A stretch of DNA of 64,000 nt, from assembly GCA_029204225.1 (NCBI GenBank), contig CM055095.1, positions 36,357,078 through 36,421,077 of the forward strand, written 5' to 3'. The position numbers were made by a program, and so were the translations under genes. Below, one piece after another: positions 22,586 to 34,056 of the stretch. The notes beneath the pieces were generated by a model. It had not been told where the DNA came from. It searched no databases and saw nothing but the letters and a program-made list of their open reading frames with translations. This DNA comes from Diphasiastrum complanatum. Taxonomy: Eukaryota; Streptophyta; Lycopodiopsida; Lycopodiales; Lycopodiaceae. The stretch's first letter is position 1. Every line of letters begins with the position of its first letter.

Positions 22586-23400
22586 AATCTTGGAGGGTTT
22601 CCTCAATCCAATGTGGTTCCGTTATGAGTTTGTAGATTGGTCGTGCTAACTCTGCAAAGTCTAGAATGAAGATCCTGTAATAGTTACTATGACCCATGAA
22701 AATATAGACTTCGCGGATCATTCATGGTGGTGGTAGATCAATAATGATCCTTATCTTCGACATGTTCGTGGCGATCCCGTGTCTAGATACTATGTGGCCA
22801 AGGATTAGGCCATGTGTCACCCAAAATTGACACTTTTTTGGGTCCAGGGATATTTGGTACTCCCGACATTTCTTCAGCACCTTTTCTAGATTGGATAAGT
22901 GCTCTGAGTTAGGTCCATGCACGCACAGATCATCTAAGAAAATCTCCAAATTTTTTTGTAAATACTCTTTGAATGTCACTTGCATAACTCGCTGGAAAGT
23001 ACTTGGGGCATTACAATGTCCAAATGGCATCACCTTGTAGGCATAGGTCCCCCATTCTGTGGCAAACGCTGTCTTATGATGATCTTGAGGTGCTATCTTC
23101 ACCTGATTGTAACCGGTGAAGACATCCAAGAAACTGTAGGCTTCTACTCCAGCTACTCTATCCAGGACGCTTTCCGTGAATGGTAAGAGAAAATGGTCCT
23201 TCTTGGTGACTGCATTTAATGCTTTAAGATTCACACATATCCGCATCTTGCCGTTGTTCTTGGGTATTATGACTATTGGCGACACCCATTCAGTATGCTC
23301 GATTTCATAAATGAAATCAACATCTAACAACTTCTACAACTCTTGCTTGATCAGCTCTGTATAATTCGGGTTGCAGCGATAGTAACGACTCACCTTGGGG
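22586..23400 (-). pseudogene. G1 reverse transcriptase
   Basis: Gypsy RT with SPIVIIPKNNGKMRICVN, FLDVFTGYNQ (first Asp), MPFGHCNAPSTFQR and IFLDDLCVHG (22920-22950) carrying the Asp pair; 202 codons are open from 23330. The catalytic box is FLDD rather than YVDD or FMDD. After 22722 a stop and frame change precede the thumb/connection. The pattern LGHIVSRHGIAT is close to the equivalent part of G2 (LLGHVINRYAIAT), so G1 and G2 are from the same broad lineage. Confidence 0.9.
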
Positions 23401-24576
23401 ATTGCTCCATCCACCAAGGTTATAGTATGTTGAGGACTATGGTTGGAGGGATACCTTTTAGATCACTATAATTCCAAGCAAAACAGTCCTGTATTCCACC
23501 AATAGCGAACGTAGTCTTTTGAATTGAGTAGGCGTTAACTGCTTTCCCACATGCACTATCTTTTCTTCTTCACCTAGCTTGGCTAGATTCATTGGCTGCG
23601 TTCATGCAAATCGTTCGAAGACTTGCTCCGCTGGTTCCTGACTTTGATCAAGTTCTCGTTGAGCTTGTGACATCATAATTACTAAGTTGTCTAAAGTATA
23701 GTTCTTGAAGGTCTCAAGCATCTCATGAATTGGCGTTCGGCGAGATTCCTCCTTCAGCATATTGATCTAATCTTTGGATTATCAGTCATCTGTGAAGAAA
23801 ATGATGCTGTGTCTGGGTCCATTCGGACTGACTTCACACATCTTCTTTTTTCTTTTACTGCTCACATAGTTGGGTTCATCCTTGTTGTCTTTCTTTGGTA
23901 CTGGTGTGACATTCACTTCATGGTTGCGAATATCCACATCCACCGTGGCTATGGCCTCCTCCGGTAGATCGCTCCATCGGATCACTTGGTTGTAACATTG
24001 TCTCAATTGGTTCATCTTGTTGGCAGGTGCCTTGGGTGGATCTATCTTGGAAACTTTTGCCATTGCAGATTTTTGTGGTGGTTGAGCTGGTACTTTCTTC
24101 ATTCCATAGTGATCTGGGTCCATATGTTGCAGGACCTGCTCATCTGTCAGTTCAGTCTCCTGGTTATATGTAAAAGCATGTTGTCAAGGGACTAAATCAT
24201 CGTCCACAAGGTTTTCAATAGCTTCCATAGACAGCCATGCAACATTGATCATGTTCACCCTGAAAGTGATTGGTGTGTCCAATGTATAGCACCTGGGTGA
24301 AGATGTGTTGGGTTCTAAATCTGAATCATGTTCACAAGCATGCCCAGCCATACAGTCAACAGTTGTTAATGTGACTGCCCATCTGATGATATCTATTTTG
24401 GAATCGTAGTGACCTCCCTTGGCTTGCCTTGGGCGATCAATCATATGATCAGTGGTGGACGATCCGTCATTGACTTTTGGTGCAATAGGTTTCACCGCCC
24501 ATGTGGTTGGATCAACCTTTACAGCCCGCTCCCTGTTTTCAAAGGTGAGTTTTCCGGTTTCTCAGTTGTGAACCAC
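23401..24576 (-). pseudogene. G1 protease-RT linker
   Basis: Same-strand frames at 23782-24123 and 24184-24495 read as a charged linker (KVPAQPPQKS, YVSSKRKKKM, and a segment with DHMIDRPRQAKGG). Such linkers are usual between protease and RT of plant gypsy elements. Stops and shifts break it at several points; no separate domain is identified. Confidence 0.5.
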
Positions 24577-24901
24577 TTACACAGTCCTCAACCAAGGTCT
24601 TCCTAGTAAAACGCGGTAGGCAGATGGGGACTCTGGTAAGTCCATCACCACGAAAGTGATCACGAACTGCATTCTCGTTATTTTTATAGGGATGTTGTCA
24701 ACTACACCTTTTGGTTTTACACAGGACTGATTTGCTAGTTTAATGACAAATCTTGATGGCTTCAATCCTTGTAAACCCCATTTTTGGTACAAAATAGTGG
24801 ACATCAAATTTACACCTGATCCTCCATCTACCACTGCCTCATCCTTGAATCTCTTATGCTTGATCGGCAGGGTGATGTTGTGTTCTTCACTTTCCTACGC
24901 T
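24577..24901 (-). pseudogene. G1 aspartic protease
   Basis: Retroviral-type protease that would cleave the polyprotein. VDGGSGVNLM at about 24834 is the active-site region with Asp retained, and YRVLLGRPWL near the end is the diagnostic flap/substrate motif. G3 has the same sequence order at 59701-60010, which shows family identity. It begins immediately beside the C1 insertion point: the copia element has split gag from protease. Confidence 0.85.
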
Positions 24902-24906
24902 GCCCC
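24902..24906. repeat. C1 target-site duplication, left copy
   Basis: GCCCC directly adjacent to the LTR edge at 24907; the same five bases flank the right LTR at 30982-30986. Confidence 0.85.
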
Positions 24907-25853
24907 TAATGACAATGATGATTAATAGACATTGGAGTCGCAGTCACGAATAAATCGTGAAAGCAAACCAATTCGGATGGAGTTTAGATCTGATCACTGG
25001 TCATTGCCAGCTGAATCGTTCCTACAGTCCTCGAATGTAGTTAGGCAATGTTGACCTACGTTTAGAAATTAATATAGCATTCAACAAGAATTCAACCAAT
25101 GTGCGAAAGTAAATGAACAAGAGTGAATCAGACATACGAATAACAGCAGATTAATTTGCATTCAAGATCAGACATGGAAAAATGACATGTGCTCAATAGC
25201 TACAAAATCATCTATTGATATTCTGATTCTTCAAGGACTACATGCAGATCCACGCAGTGCATGGCATGAGAGAAATACAGTTCTCTCACAAGCAATGTCT
25301 CGCTTACTAGCGGACTGGTTGGATCACTGTGGATCCTGCTTACACGAACTTGTCTCGCACGCAAGCGGACCTCTGTTCTGTATTTTCGTCTTGATTGCTT
25401 ACTAGCATCAGACTACTTCATGTGTGTTATCCGTCAAGTATCATCTAGAGAGTATATAGTCGCTCTGTGTAACTTCTAGATTAGAGTGACTAAACATCTA
25501 CAACTAATCAGGAATTACAAGAGTGGCAGATTAGCCACGACCTAGATGTATTTGCTGACGTCATGCTATCAGGTTAGATATCTATACTTCTGGATACTTG
25601 TATGATCTTGTTGGTCCTTTTTTGGAGCGTGAGGACAGAAAAGTATGTTGCAACTATTTTTGTGTCGCCTCGTGTCCTTTGACTTTCTCCTGCTGTGTCG
25701 TAAAAGATTCTCTTTCGCAAATCTTTCGTGTTCATGTCTTCTCGTCAAGATGTTCGCGAACATTTTTGCTTCGTGTCTCTTGACTTTCGTGTTCGCGAAT
25801 ATCTTCGTCAGGTAGAGGGCTGAAAGCTAGCAAAGCTTTGTAAATTTTCTTCA
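24907..25853 (-). repeat. C1 3' LTR
   Basis: 947 bp. Aligns along its length with the right LTR; it carries 106 extra bases (24963-25068) bounded by GAAA on both sides. The terminal CA (minus strand) has become TA at the outer edge. On the minus strand the LTR starts TGAAGAAAATTTAC next to the polypurine tract. Confidence 0.9.
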
Positions 25854-25866
25854 ACTCCCTCTCAAA
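25854..25866 (-). promoter_or_regulatory. C1 polypurine tract
   Basis: Minus-strand TTTGAGAGGGAGT immediately before the 3' LTR; purine-rich and in the position where plus-strand DNA synthesis is primed. Confidence 0.75.
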
Positions 25867-26638
25867 GCATGATAGCTTTACGACCCCAAGACTGCTCCTC
25901 TGTCTCTCAAAAAGTCCTTTGTCCAGGGCTTTGGTGAAGAGGTCAACAACCATGTCTCATATTCTGATGAAGGTGGTCTGCAGCATCTTCTTCTCAATTA
26001 GATCCATGATCAAGTGGTACTTGATCGCGATGTGTTTCATTCTTGAATGGAACACAAGATCTTTCATCAGATGTATTGCAGATGTGTTATCCATCTGCAA
26101 ATCAGAGGCTTGTTTCTTGTTTCGCCCAATTCATCTAGGAACTGCCTTAGCCAAATTATCTCGTTGGCTATCTTTGCTGCTGCAATGTACTCTGCTTTGC
26201 AGGATGACTGAGTCACAATGGTCTACTTCTTGTTGACCCATAGAACTGCCGCTCTTGATGCGATGGTGCATCCTCCTGAGACATTTTTACAATCGTTCTT
26301 GAGGGATGCCCAGCTAGCATCACTGTAGGAAAGCATCCTGAAACCTGCATTATGACGATAACACAAGCCATAATTCCTCGTTAATTGAAGATATTGCAAA
26401 ATTTGTTTTGCAATCTTCCAATGTGTCGAGTCTGGATTCGTACAGAATTGGCTCATCCTGATACTATATAAGCGATGTCAAGACGTGTGTTGTCTGCAAG
26501 GTACATCAGTGAACCTATCAATTTCCTGTAAGGTGTGAGCTGCATCTGTTCTCTCTCTTCTTCAGTCTTTGGACAATCATCGATTGCCAACACCATTCCT
26601 GCGAGCATTGGAGTATTCGCTCCTTTGCAGTTCAACAT
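25867..26638 (-). pseudogene. C1 RNase H and RT tail
   Basis: From 26638 the frame has NCKGANTPML and YRKLIGSLMYLADNTRLDIAY, the RT-RNase H connection of copia. After a TAG near 26455 it continues SQFCTNPDSTHWKIAKQIL, YSDASWASL (catalytic Asp) and, after further breaks, DLFTKALDKGLFERQR near the end. All typical blocks are present in order, but in three frames. Confidence 0.85.
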
Positions 26639-27360
26639 CCCAAAATCCTCTAGGATTCTCTAGGTGTATTTAGACTAGTGAAGGTACAACTTACCTCCCT
26701 CGTAGTCCCTTTCAATTTGCAAGCCAAGGTAACACCTGGCTTCTCCCAGATCCACAATTTCGAAATGTTTTGAGATGCCTTCCTTCACTTCATCAATCAG
26801 CTACTCAATCTTGCAAAGTATCAGAGTGTCGTCCACATACACAACCACAATGATGATCTGCCCGTCTATAACTCTAACATACACATTGGAATCAGCCAAC
26901 AGTGGCTTGAATCCCAATGATTTTAGGGCTTGATCCTTCTTCTTGTACCATTGTCGAGCTGATTGTTTCAGACCGTAGATACTTCTATCCATTCTACATG
27001 CATAGTCAGGAAGTGAATTCGAGACATATCCTGGGGGTTGATCCATATAGACCTCTTCGTCTAGATCGCCATGCAAGAAGGCTGTTTTCTCGTCCAAAAT
27101 GTGGATCCTGAGGTCATAAGCAGCCGCATATGCAAATAATAGTTGTAGGGACGAATGTTTGACGATAGGAGAGAAGGTCCCTTCGCTACCATATCTTGCC
27201 TTGTATTTCAAAATATTCCCATCTGGTCCATACTTGAGCTTGAAAACCCATTTGCATTTGACAGTCTTGCGCTTATGTGGTAATGGCTGCAACGTCCATA
27301 CCTGGTTCTTCCTCATGGACTCCATCTCTTCGTTCATGGCCTGAATCCATTTGTCCTTCT
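26639..27360 (-). pseudogene. C1 reverse transcriptase
   Basis: Copia RT with VKCKWVFKLKYGPDGN, SPIVKHSSLQLLFA, DEKTAFLHGDLDEEVYM, RSIYGLKQSARQWY and VVVYVDDTLIL; the YVDD catalytic box is intact. 178 codons are open. Compared with the usual copia text a few residues are missing after KYKARYG, where KGF would be expected, so a small deletion or shift has occurred there. Confidence 0.92.
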
Positions 27361-28260
27361 ATGGACATTCAATCGAAAGTCTGTGGTTTCACCACTGAAT
27401 CCATAAAACTCTTCTGATATAGAAGTAGAGCTACCTGACACGTATCTTGCTGGCGCTCTTCGTGGTCTTGTCGATCTTCTAGGAGATTCTTCTGGGATAG
27501 CAATGCCTTTGCCTTTGTTTGCTCTGCTAGGTCCAGATTCACCTTGGTTTACATGAACTGTAGCATTAGGCTACCTCTCGAATCTTTCATCTTCAGATCC
27601 GTCACTCGATTGGGAAGCGACTCAAAAATCTTCATTTTCGTGTTCGCCTTTTGCTCCCTCTGTCACTGGCGGCAGGTCATAGTACTGTCTCTCCAGAACC
27701 TCATAATTGACAAGATCGTTAGTGGCCATTGTCCTGCTCTCATCAAATCTGACATCTCTCACTGTTTTCACAGTGTTTGTGTCTGGCATGTAGACTTTGT
27801 AGTATGACAAATTGTTGTCATAACCTACCAGAAATCCCTGTTCAGATTTCTCATCAAGCTTCTTTCGAAGCTTATCAAGAATGTGTGCATAAGCTACACA
27901 GCCAAAGATTCTGATGTGAGACAGGTTGGGCTTTCTACCCCACCATAACTCGTGTGGTGTCGTGTGAGGGACACCAACCTTACCTGTCCTATTCTGGATG
28001 TATGCGGCTGTAGCTACTGCTTTAGCCCACAATATCCTTGGAGCCTTCGAGTAGGTCATCATGCATCTGGCAGCTTCCATCAGGATCCTGTTCTTTCTTT
28101 CTAAAACACCATTGTGCTGCGGTGTGTAGGCTACAGTCCTTCTGTGAATGATGCCACGATCATTGCAGAAGTCAGTGAAGTGATTCGAGATGTATTTGCC
28201 ACTTTGATCTGTCCTGATCTGCTTCACTTTGTTGCCTGTACATCTCTCAGCCCAATTCAC
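27361..28260 (-). pseudogene. C1 integrase core and C-terminus
   Basis: IRTDQSGKYISN gives the second core Asp and NGVLERKNR the Glu. RIFGCVAYAHI and GFLVGYDNNLSYYKVY are the standard copia integrase C-terminal landmarks. 212 codons are open to 27622, then a variable acidic linker leads into RT. Confidence 0.9.
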
Positions 28261-28870
28261 GTATTTTGTGAATTTATCAAGTGCTTCAGATTTATTCTAA
28301 ATAAAGTACACTCTGGCAAATTTACTATAATCATCAATGAAGGTTATAGAGCCTCCTACTGAGATCACATTGAAATGCCCATAGATGTCAAAATGCACTA
28401 ACTCCAGAATCTTGATCATTCTGTAGGAGTCTATGATGAATGGAGTGCACAACATCTTACCCTTCAAATATGCATCACAGGTGGTCGAACTGGTTGCATT
28501 TGAGATGTTGACCCCTCTTATCGCTCCATAATGGTTTGCCTGATAAAGTGCCATTGAGTTCATGTGACATAGTCTCCTGTGCCACAAAAAGTCTAGCGAA
28601 TCATCATGAGTCTGATGCACCTGATCTGCAGGTAGGCGTATCCTCAGATGATATAGATTACCCTTCCTTCTGCCTTGAGTGATCAGAGTACTGGTACTGG
28701 CGTCAATTACGTTGCATGTTTCGTCTGAAAACGTCACACGCATCCTTGAATCTGTTATTCTTGCCACAAAAAATAAATCTTGCTATAGTGTAGGCACGAA
28801 CAAAACATCTTCGAGGCATCTGTCTCTGCCATTGGTGTTGAGCCATAGTGGACCAATACCGTTCACTTGA
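28261..28870 (-). pseudogene. C1 pre-integrase zinc region and integrase start
   Basis: LWHRRLCHMN marks the GAG-pre-integrase zinc segment; the later CDAYLKGKM has lost the second Cys of the usual C-x2-C. TFIDDYSKFARVYF holds the first core Asp. A TAG near 28296 separates this frame from the core. Confidence 0.85.
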
Positions 28871-28873
28871 CGT

Positions 28874-29080
28874 TTAGATCCATCTCCAAGAACAATGAAT
28901 CTTGAAGGGATCAGCACTTCTGAAATCAGACATGATGCGTCTTGATGTCACGAAGTGTGAGGTGGCTCCTGAATCTAGGATCACCTCATGTGTGTCAGAT
29001 GTTGACTCTGCACACATGTCTTCACAGATGTAGGCGATCGAACAATTTCTGTTCGGTCTCTCTTCGCCCATCTTCAAGCT
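28874..29080 (-). pseudogene. C1 aspartic protease
   Basis: VILDSGATSHFVTS is the copia protease active site. About 67 codons are open; the C-terminal half continues in another frame above. It sits between the zinc knuckles and integrase as expected. Confidence 0.88.
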
Positions 29081-29149
29081 CTCAGGCTTCTCGAACTGTT
29101 GCTATTCTCTTGTCTATTCTATGCTGATTTGTTCCTCGAGTTTAGGCGG

Positions 29150-29290
29150 CAATCGATGGCTGCATGACCTTCTTGTGACAGTGGATACACTCAATCTTTG
29201 GATTGAGCCAGCATGTATCAACTGTGTGTCCATCTCTTTTGCATCTCATGCAAGTCTTCTTTTCTCCACCTTGTTGCTTTGACCTCCTTT
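29150..29290 (-). pseudogene. C1 gag zinc knuckles
   Basis: CMRCKRDGHTVDTC is a perfect CX2CX4HX4C knuckle (about 29211-29252). A second knuckle starts CIHCHKK and is completed only after a one-base shift (GHAAIDC). These bind the element RNA in the particle. Confidence 0.8.
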
Positions 29291-30021
29291 GCTCTTCTAG
29301 TTGCCTTTGTTGGTCCCCTCTGCTTATTGATCACGATCATGTCTTTGATTTGACTCCCTCTTAGGCTTAGATTGTTTCTTGGATTTTTTTTTTTGTTGCC
29401 GTAGAGGTCCTGGTCAGAACCATCCTTGTGATCAAGGTGTTCTCTCGCCTCGACTTCCTCTCAAATCTCAACAATTGCCTTTTCGAGGGCCATGGTAGGA
29501 TCTTTTGCGAGCAGGGTTCTTGTCGTCTGGAAAGATCTGGGTAAGGCTCTCAATAGGTAAGTGAGCTGCTTCTCAGCTGACACTGCGTTCTCCGATCCAG
29601 AGTTATGTAGTGATAGAAATAGATCCTTCATCTTCCTTACAAAATAAGTGAGGTCTTTCCCATCCCACTGTAGATTTGTCAATTGATCTTCCAACATCGT
29701 GATTTGACTTCTTGATTTTGTTTGAAATCTGGTGAGCAGTGCATCCCACATCTCCTTAGCTTTGGAGAGTGTAGCCAGGTCAAGTGTGAGACTATCTTCG
29801 ATGGATGAAGATAGCAAGGCTACTTCCTTGTCATTTTTCTCCCTCCACTCGCGTAGCTCTTTGTCTGATGTCGTTGGCATCTCCTCTGTGCCATCCACCC
29901 AGGGGAATAGTCTTTCACCCTTAAGTATCAGTGATGTCTTAACTTTCTAGGCTAGAAAGTTAGATCCTGAAGTATCAAGAATTGTACAGATCTGGTTCTG
30001 TATGCTGCTGATTGAAGCCAT
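29291..30021 (-). pseudogene. C1 gag capsid
   Basis: The start Met at 30019-30021 opens MASISSIQNQI. One TAG near 29950 interrupts the frame; then LREWREKNDKEVALLSSSI, LTRFQTKSRSQITMLEDQL and TYLLRALPRSFQT follow, the usual UBN2-type copia gag with RALP before the end. 145 codons are open in the main part. Confidence 0.88.
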
Positions 30022-30120
30022 TACTTTTGAAGTCTGTTCTCTTGTTGATGGTTGTTTGTCGGAATGCTTGGCCTCCAAGATGTGATAGCCTTTGGCTATG
30101 TCAGATTATGACAAGATAGG

Positions 30121-30135
30121 TGGGCTCTAATACCA
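30121..30135 (-). promoter_or_regulatory. C1 primer-binding site, initiator tRNA-Met
   Basis: Minus-strand TGGTATTAGAGCCCA, one substitution from the canonical copia TGGTATCAGAGCC, one base inside the LTR edge. Confidence 0.9.
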
Positions 30136-30136
30136 C

Positions 30137-30981
30137 TGATGACAATGATGATTAATAGTCATTGGAGTCGCAGTCATGAATGAATCGTGAAATTAATGTA
30201 ACATTCAATAAGAATTCAGCCAATGTGTGAAATTAAATGAACAAGAGTGAATCAGACATACGAATAACAATATATTAATTTGCATTTAAGATCAGACATG
30301 AAAAATGACATGTGTTCAATAGCTACAAAATCATCTATTGATTTTCTGATTTTTCAAGCACTACATGCAGATCCACGTAGTGCATTGGCGTGAGAGAAAT
30401 ACAGTTCTCTCACGAGCAATGTCTCGCTTACTAGTGGACTGGTTGGATCACTGTGGATCCTGCTTATACGAACTTGTCTCGCATGCAGGCGGACCTCTGT
30501 TCTGTATTTTCGTCCTCATTGCTTACTAGCATCAGACTACTTCATGTGTATTATCTATCAAGTATCATCCAGAGAGTATATAGTCGCTCTGTGTAACTTC
30601 TAGATTAGAGTAACTAAACATCTACAACTAATCAAGAATTATAAGAGTGGCAGATTAGCCATGACCTAGAGTGTACGTCATGCTATGAGGTCAGATATCT
30701 GTACTTCTGGGTACTTGTATGATCTTGTTGGCCCTTTTTGGAGTGTGAGGGCAGAAAGGGGTGTCGCGACTATTTTCGTGTCACCTCGTGTCCTTTGACT
30801 TTCTCCTGCTATGCCATGAAAGATTCTCTTTCGCAAATCTTTCGTGTTCATGTCTTCTCGTCAGGATGTTCGCGAACATTTTTGTTTCGTGTCTCTTGAC
30901 TTTTGCGTTCGCGAACATCTTCGTCAGGCAGAGGGCTGAAAGCTAGCAAAGCTTTGTAAATAGAAATGTTTTGTTTCTTCT
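30137..30981 (-). repeat. C1 5' LTR
   Basis: 845 bp. Matches the 3' LTR apart from the 106-base block absent here and a short insertion (CAAAACATTTCT on the minus strand) close to its outer edge. Its minus-strand end is TCATCA beside the primer site. Confidence 0.9.
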
Positions 30982-30986
30982 GCCCC
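30982..30986. repeat. C1 target-site duplication, right copy
   Basis: GCCCC, identical to 24902-24906. Confidence 0.85.
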
Positions 30987-31350
30987 GATGTGGAGGACGT
31001 TACTTGTCTCTTCATAGCCCACATAGTATGTGGATTCTGGTGTTACTGGTTTCGCTTCAACTTTGGCCCATTCAGCCAAAAGGTTCTTGGCGGTGCCGCA
31101 TTTGGTGCCCCTTGATGATAAGGACAAGAAGTCTGATAGGGACTCCTCTTCTGTTGTATGATCCGAGGGTTAAATGGGAAAAATGTCATCTCGTGCGATG
31201 ATGCATTGCACAGATGGCAAAATCTTTGTTTCAATCTCAAATTTTGCTTAAAGACTGGACACTCATTAGCTGTATGGTTTTCAGTGCAAACTGAGCACCA
31301 TACATTTTTTTGACAGGGATACTACAGCTGGTTCTGCTTCGGTTGATTTG
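30987..31350 (-). pseudogene. G1 gag C-terminal part with zinc knuckles
   Basis: Reading on the minus strand gives WCSVCTENHTANEC, a shortened CCHC knuckle (three residues before His), then FCHLCNASSH with its final Cys lost, and further on TYYVGYEETSNVLHIG, which G3 matches with LYYVRYEGTSNVLNIG. Frames change several times. The reading ends at the C1 insertion, and on the other side of C1 the protease begins. The N-terminal part of gag and the 5' LTR of G1 are missing; LTR-like DNA of another kind starts at 31351. Confidence 0.75.
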
Positions 31351-32250
31351 AATTTGGTACTGATGGGACAAGGGAGATAGAAGAACGTGAATAGAGAAGA
31401 GAGCAGGAATATTGTGGAACAGCTCTCCCGTAACAATCAGTTGCTAGATGCAAAAACAATCTGATAGAGAGCTTATGCTAAGTATAATCACATCTTAAAG
31501 TGTTCTATTTGCCCAACATGATCTTAAAAATTAATTCATACTCAAAGAACGAGAGTACAGTCCACCGAAGAGATTAGAAATGGTGTGTGTGGTATTATTA
31601 AAAAAGGATTCAATGAGAAGTTTGGTTCTGAAATAGATGAAAGAGCAGAATGATATCGCAAGTTCCTCAAGCATTAAAGACAGCCATCGTCTGATCAGAA
31701 GCTAAGGATTCGTAGACGTCTGTGTTCTGATCAGAGTGAGTAAACAAGCGCGATCAAATAGCGATAGAGTGCATTCAAATCACAATAAGCATTCATCTAC
31801 GTTATACACAGATAAAAGCGTATTGCTGCTATATTACACTGAAGCACAACAATGGCAATTACAAAAACAGAATGACGGCGTAACCGGGAGGCTAAAAAAT
31901 ACGTCTTCTGGACTGAGCGTCTCATGTAATCTGTGCTGGGATGATCTATTTATAGATTGCATCCATGTATTAACTACAATAAATGATTGTCACCTAATTA
32001 GATAAGCCATTGTACTTGAAAGTATATGGCTTCTGTGACAACTGTACATAATGTATATTGTCAACCCGTAGTGAATGTTGACGTGGATGAGGGCATCTGT
32101 GTTCTCTCACTTCGCATTTTAGGGGAAGTGGCTTTCTCTCACTTCACAAATTTGGCAAGTGGCTGGGAACGTCCCTCGTTCAAAGTAAGATAATTTTGAG
32201 CACTAGACAGACCAACGGGCCAAGCAGAGGGAACACATGGAAAAGCCGAC
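31351..32250 (-). repeat. Probable LTR of another element
   Basis: A 0.9 kb non-coding block that starts TGATGGGACAAGG exactly where G1 gag breaks off. On the minus strand it has a TATA box (CTATAAATAG, complement of about 31947-31956) some way upstream of the break. No primer site or partner LTR is found, so a solo LTR or truncated copy is likely. The right edge, perhaps near CCGACAACA at 32253, is uncertain. Confidence 0.4.
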
Positions 32251-33155
32251 AACATAGAAAATCGGCAATCTAAAAAATCGACGCAAAGAAAATGTTGGGC
32301 CAGCTACACCCATAGGGGTTGACTAGTAGCTACTAGGTTGGTTAACAAGGATAAGGCAAAAAGGTTCCTTGCACTAAGCACATACTATTTTGGCAAAAGG
32401 CAATCTAAGGGAAGAACCACTTGGGGAAAGCAACAAAAAGACAAATTTGAGAAGAGTGAAAAGATAAACTTCAAAGTTGTTAAGCTCCAAAACCCAAAAA
32501 AACACCCTATTTGGAGGAGGGGAGCAAGTTGGAGAACCTACTAAAATAGGTGAACCCTAATAGGGGAGGGACATGTGGCAAAGAAGGTATGAAATGCATG
32601 ACAATTGAAAAAATGTCATATTGAAGGGCAACCCTTTGGCATTGGCTATATAAGAGAGTCCACTCTTTTTATCAAAAACATAATAGTCGAATAATGGAAC
32701 ATAGCCGAATAGTGGGATAGTGGAATAGTTTTCGATGGTTGATAGTGAAGAGTATTTTTAGAGTGGAGAGTTTTTAGGATTGAGTGTTTAGATGGGTTTG
32801 GAAGTGATGTTGAGATTTTTCCTGAAAGAAGAGTGATACTTGAGGTTCTTATGGAGATCTCTTGTTTTTTGACGTATATAAATGCTCACTATCTCTTTCT
32901 CATAGAAGACGGTCCTTGCCCATAAGTGACATTGTGTTTTCATCATATGTGAGATGAGAAATTGAATCATGATTTGAGAACTTCTATGAGATGTTTGTGT
33001 GTAGAGAGTGACAAGGTCTCAATTTCAAGGTATTATTCCTATATTAACAAAAAAAAATGTGAGTCCAAAGTGTCATCCTTTTGTGTGTGTAATTAAGAGG
33101 AAATCATGTGATGAAGGAGAGTGAGAAATCCCTCCTTAGATAGGCAAGGAAAGCA
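32251..33155. other. Non-coding host DNA with a plus-strand TATA box
   Basis: No protein resemblance. GGCTATATAAGAGAG at 32644-32658 looks like a core promoter and is followed by a short repeat theme (ATAATGG, ATAGTGG, AATAGTGGGATAGTGGAATAG). It may be a degraded LTR that later received C2. Confidence 0.35.
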
Positions 33156-33160
33156 ATGTT
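33156..33160. repeat. C2 target-site duplication, left copy
   Basis: ATGTT before the LTR start TGTCGCGAAC; identical bases follow the right LTR at 34777-34781. Confidence 0.9.
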
Positions 33161-33365
33161 TGTCGCGAACGGTTTTGTTTTTGTATCGCAAACAATTTTG
33201 TTTCTTTGAATATTCTTTTGTGCAGAAGCTCACAAGAACCTAGACACACGACTACAGATAACAGAACAGATTTCATTCTAGCAATCAAGACAGCAGAAGA
33301 CAAGGAGATGCACAAAATAGAGCAACTGTATTATCGATTTAATTTCTAGAACGAGATGGTCGAGC
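33161..33365 (-). repeat. C2 3' LTR, truncated
   Basis: Matches 34057-34265 closely: both begin TGTC(G/A)CGAACGGTTTTGTTT and share CTCACA(A/G)GAACCTAGACAC. Similarity stops near GAGATGGTC. Confidence 0.9.
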
Positions 33366-33993
33366 TTGTTTCTCTTTTATTTTGGAATGTGCTTGTATGT
33401 TGCACATCCAAACACACATACGTATGATAGATCAGGCTTTCTACCTGTCCACATCTCCTACGGTGTCTTATTTTCCAACGATGTCGTTCTTGATCTGTTC
33501 TACAAGTGTACAGCTGCAGCTATTGCCTCAGTCCAGAATTGACTTGGCAATTGAGCCTGTGCCATCATGCATCTGGCTCCTTCGACTAGCGTCTCATTTC
33601 TTCTTTCCGCGACAGCATTATATTCTGGTGTGTACGCAGGAGTGAACTGATGCTCGATCCCTTGTTCTTGGCAGAATTTTGAAAATCTTTGCTCTTGTAC
33701 TCACCTCCATTGTCAGATCTGATGATCTTAATCTTCTTTGAGGTGTGTTGCTCTACAAATGCCATGAACTTCTTGAAGGAATCAAACACTTCAGATTTCT
33801 TCTTTAGGTAGTAGATCGTAGTCATCCGGCTGTAGTCATCTATGAACATCAAGAGATACCTTGATCTTGAGAGCGAATCCATTTTCATTGTCCACAGACA
33901 TCTGAGTGGATGAGCTCAAGAACTTCTTTGGCTCTTCTTGTAGTTTGTGCCATCAAAACTGATTGCTACTCTTGTCTGGATCATTGTAGCCAT
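33366..33993 (-). pseudogene. C2 gag start fused to integrase
   Basis: A Met at 33991-33993 opens MATMIQTRVAISFDGTNY, a typical copia gag N-terminus. After about 20 residues the reading passes into the integrase text ELIHSDVCG and then, after a stop, LLMFIDDYSRMTTIYYLKKK (first core Asp) and IIRSDNGGEYKSKDF (second Asp). The Glu region follows in another frame before the break at 33365. The junction lies near 33945 and skips most of gag and all of protease. The product could not be functional. Confidence 0.85.
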
Positions 33994-34042
33994 ATTGTGT
34001 TGTCTAGAAATCATTGCTTAGATATCAGTAGCGATAATCTGT

Positions 34043-34056
34043 AGGCTCTGATACCA
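34043..34056 (-). promoter_or_regulatory. C2 primer-binding site, initiator tRNA-Met
   Basis: Minus-strand TGGTATCAGAGCCT, the canonical copia site, directly abutting the LTR at 34057. Confidence 0.95.

Larger units (their letters stand above)
24907..30981 (-). mobile_element. Copia C1, complete but decayed, inserted in G1
   Basis: A 6075-bp Ty1/copia element on the minus strand: 5' LTR (30137-30981), primer site, gag, protease, integrase, RT, RNase H, polypurine tract and 3' LTR (24907-25853), with a 5-bp GCCCC target duplication at both sides. Domain order protease-integrase-RT is diagnostic of copia. Joining the two flanks restores the order of G1 gag and protease seen in G3. Several frameshifts and stops make it inactive. 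Confidence 0.92.

Noticed and set aside
31351-32250. 5' LTR of G1
   Set aside because: It shows no similarity to the G1 3' LTR at 15726-16559, and G1 gag is cut mid-domain at its edge.
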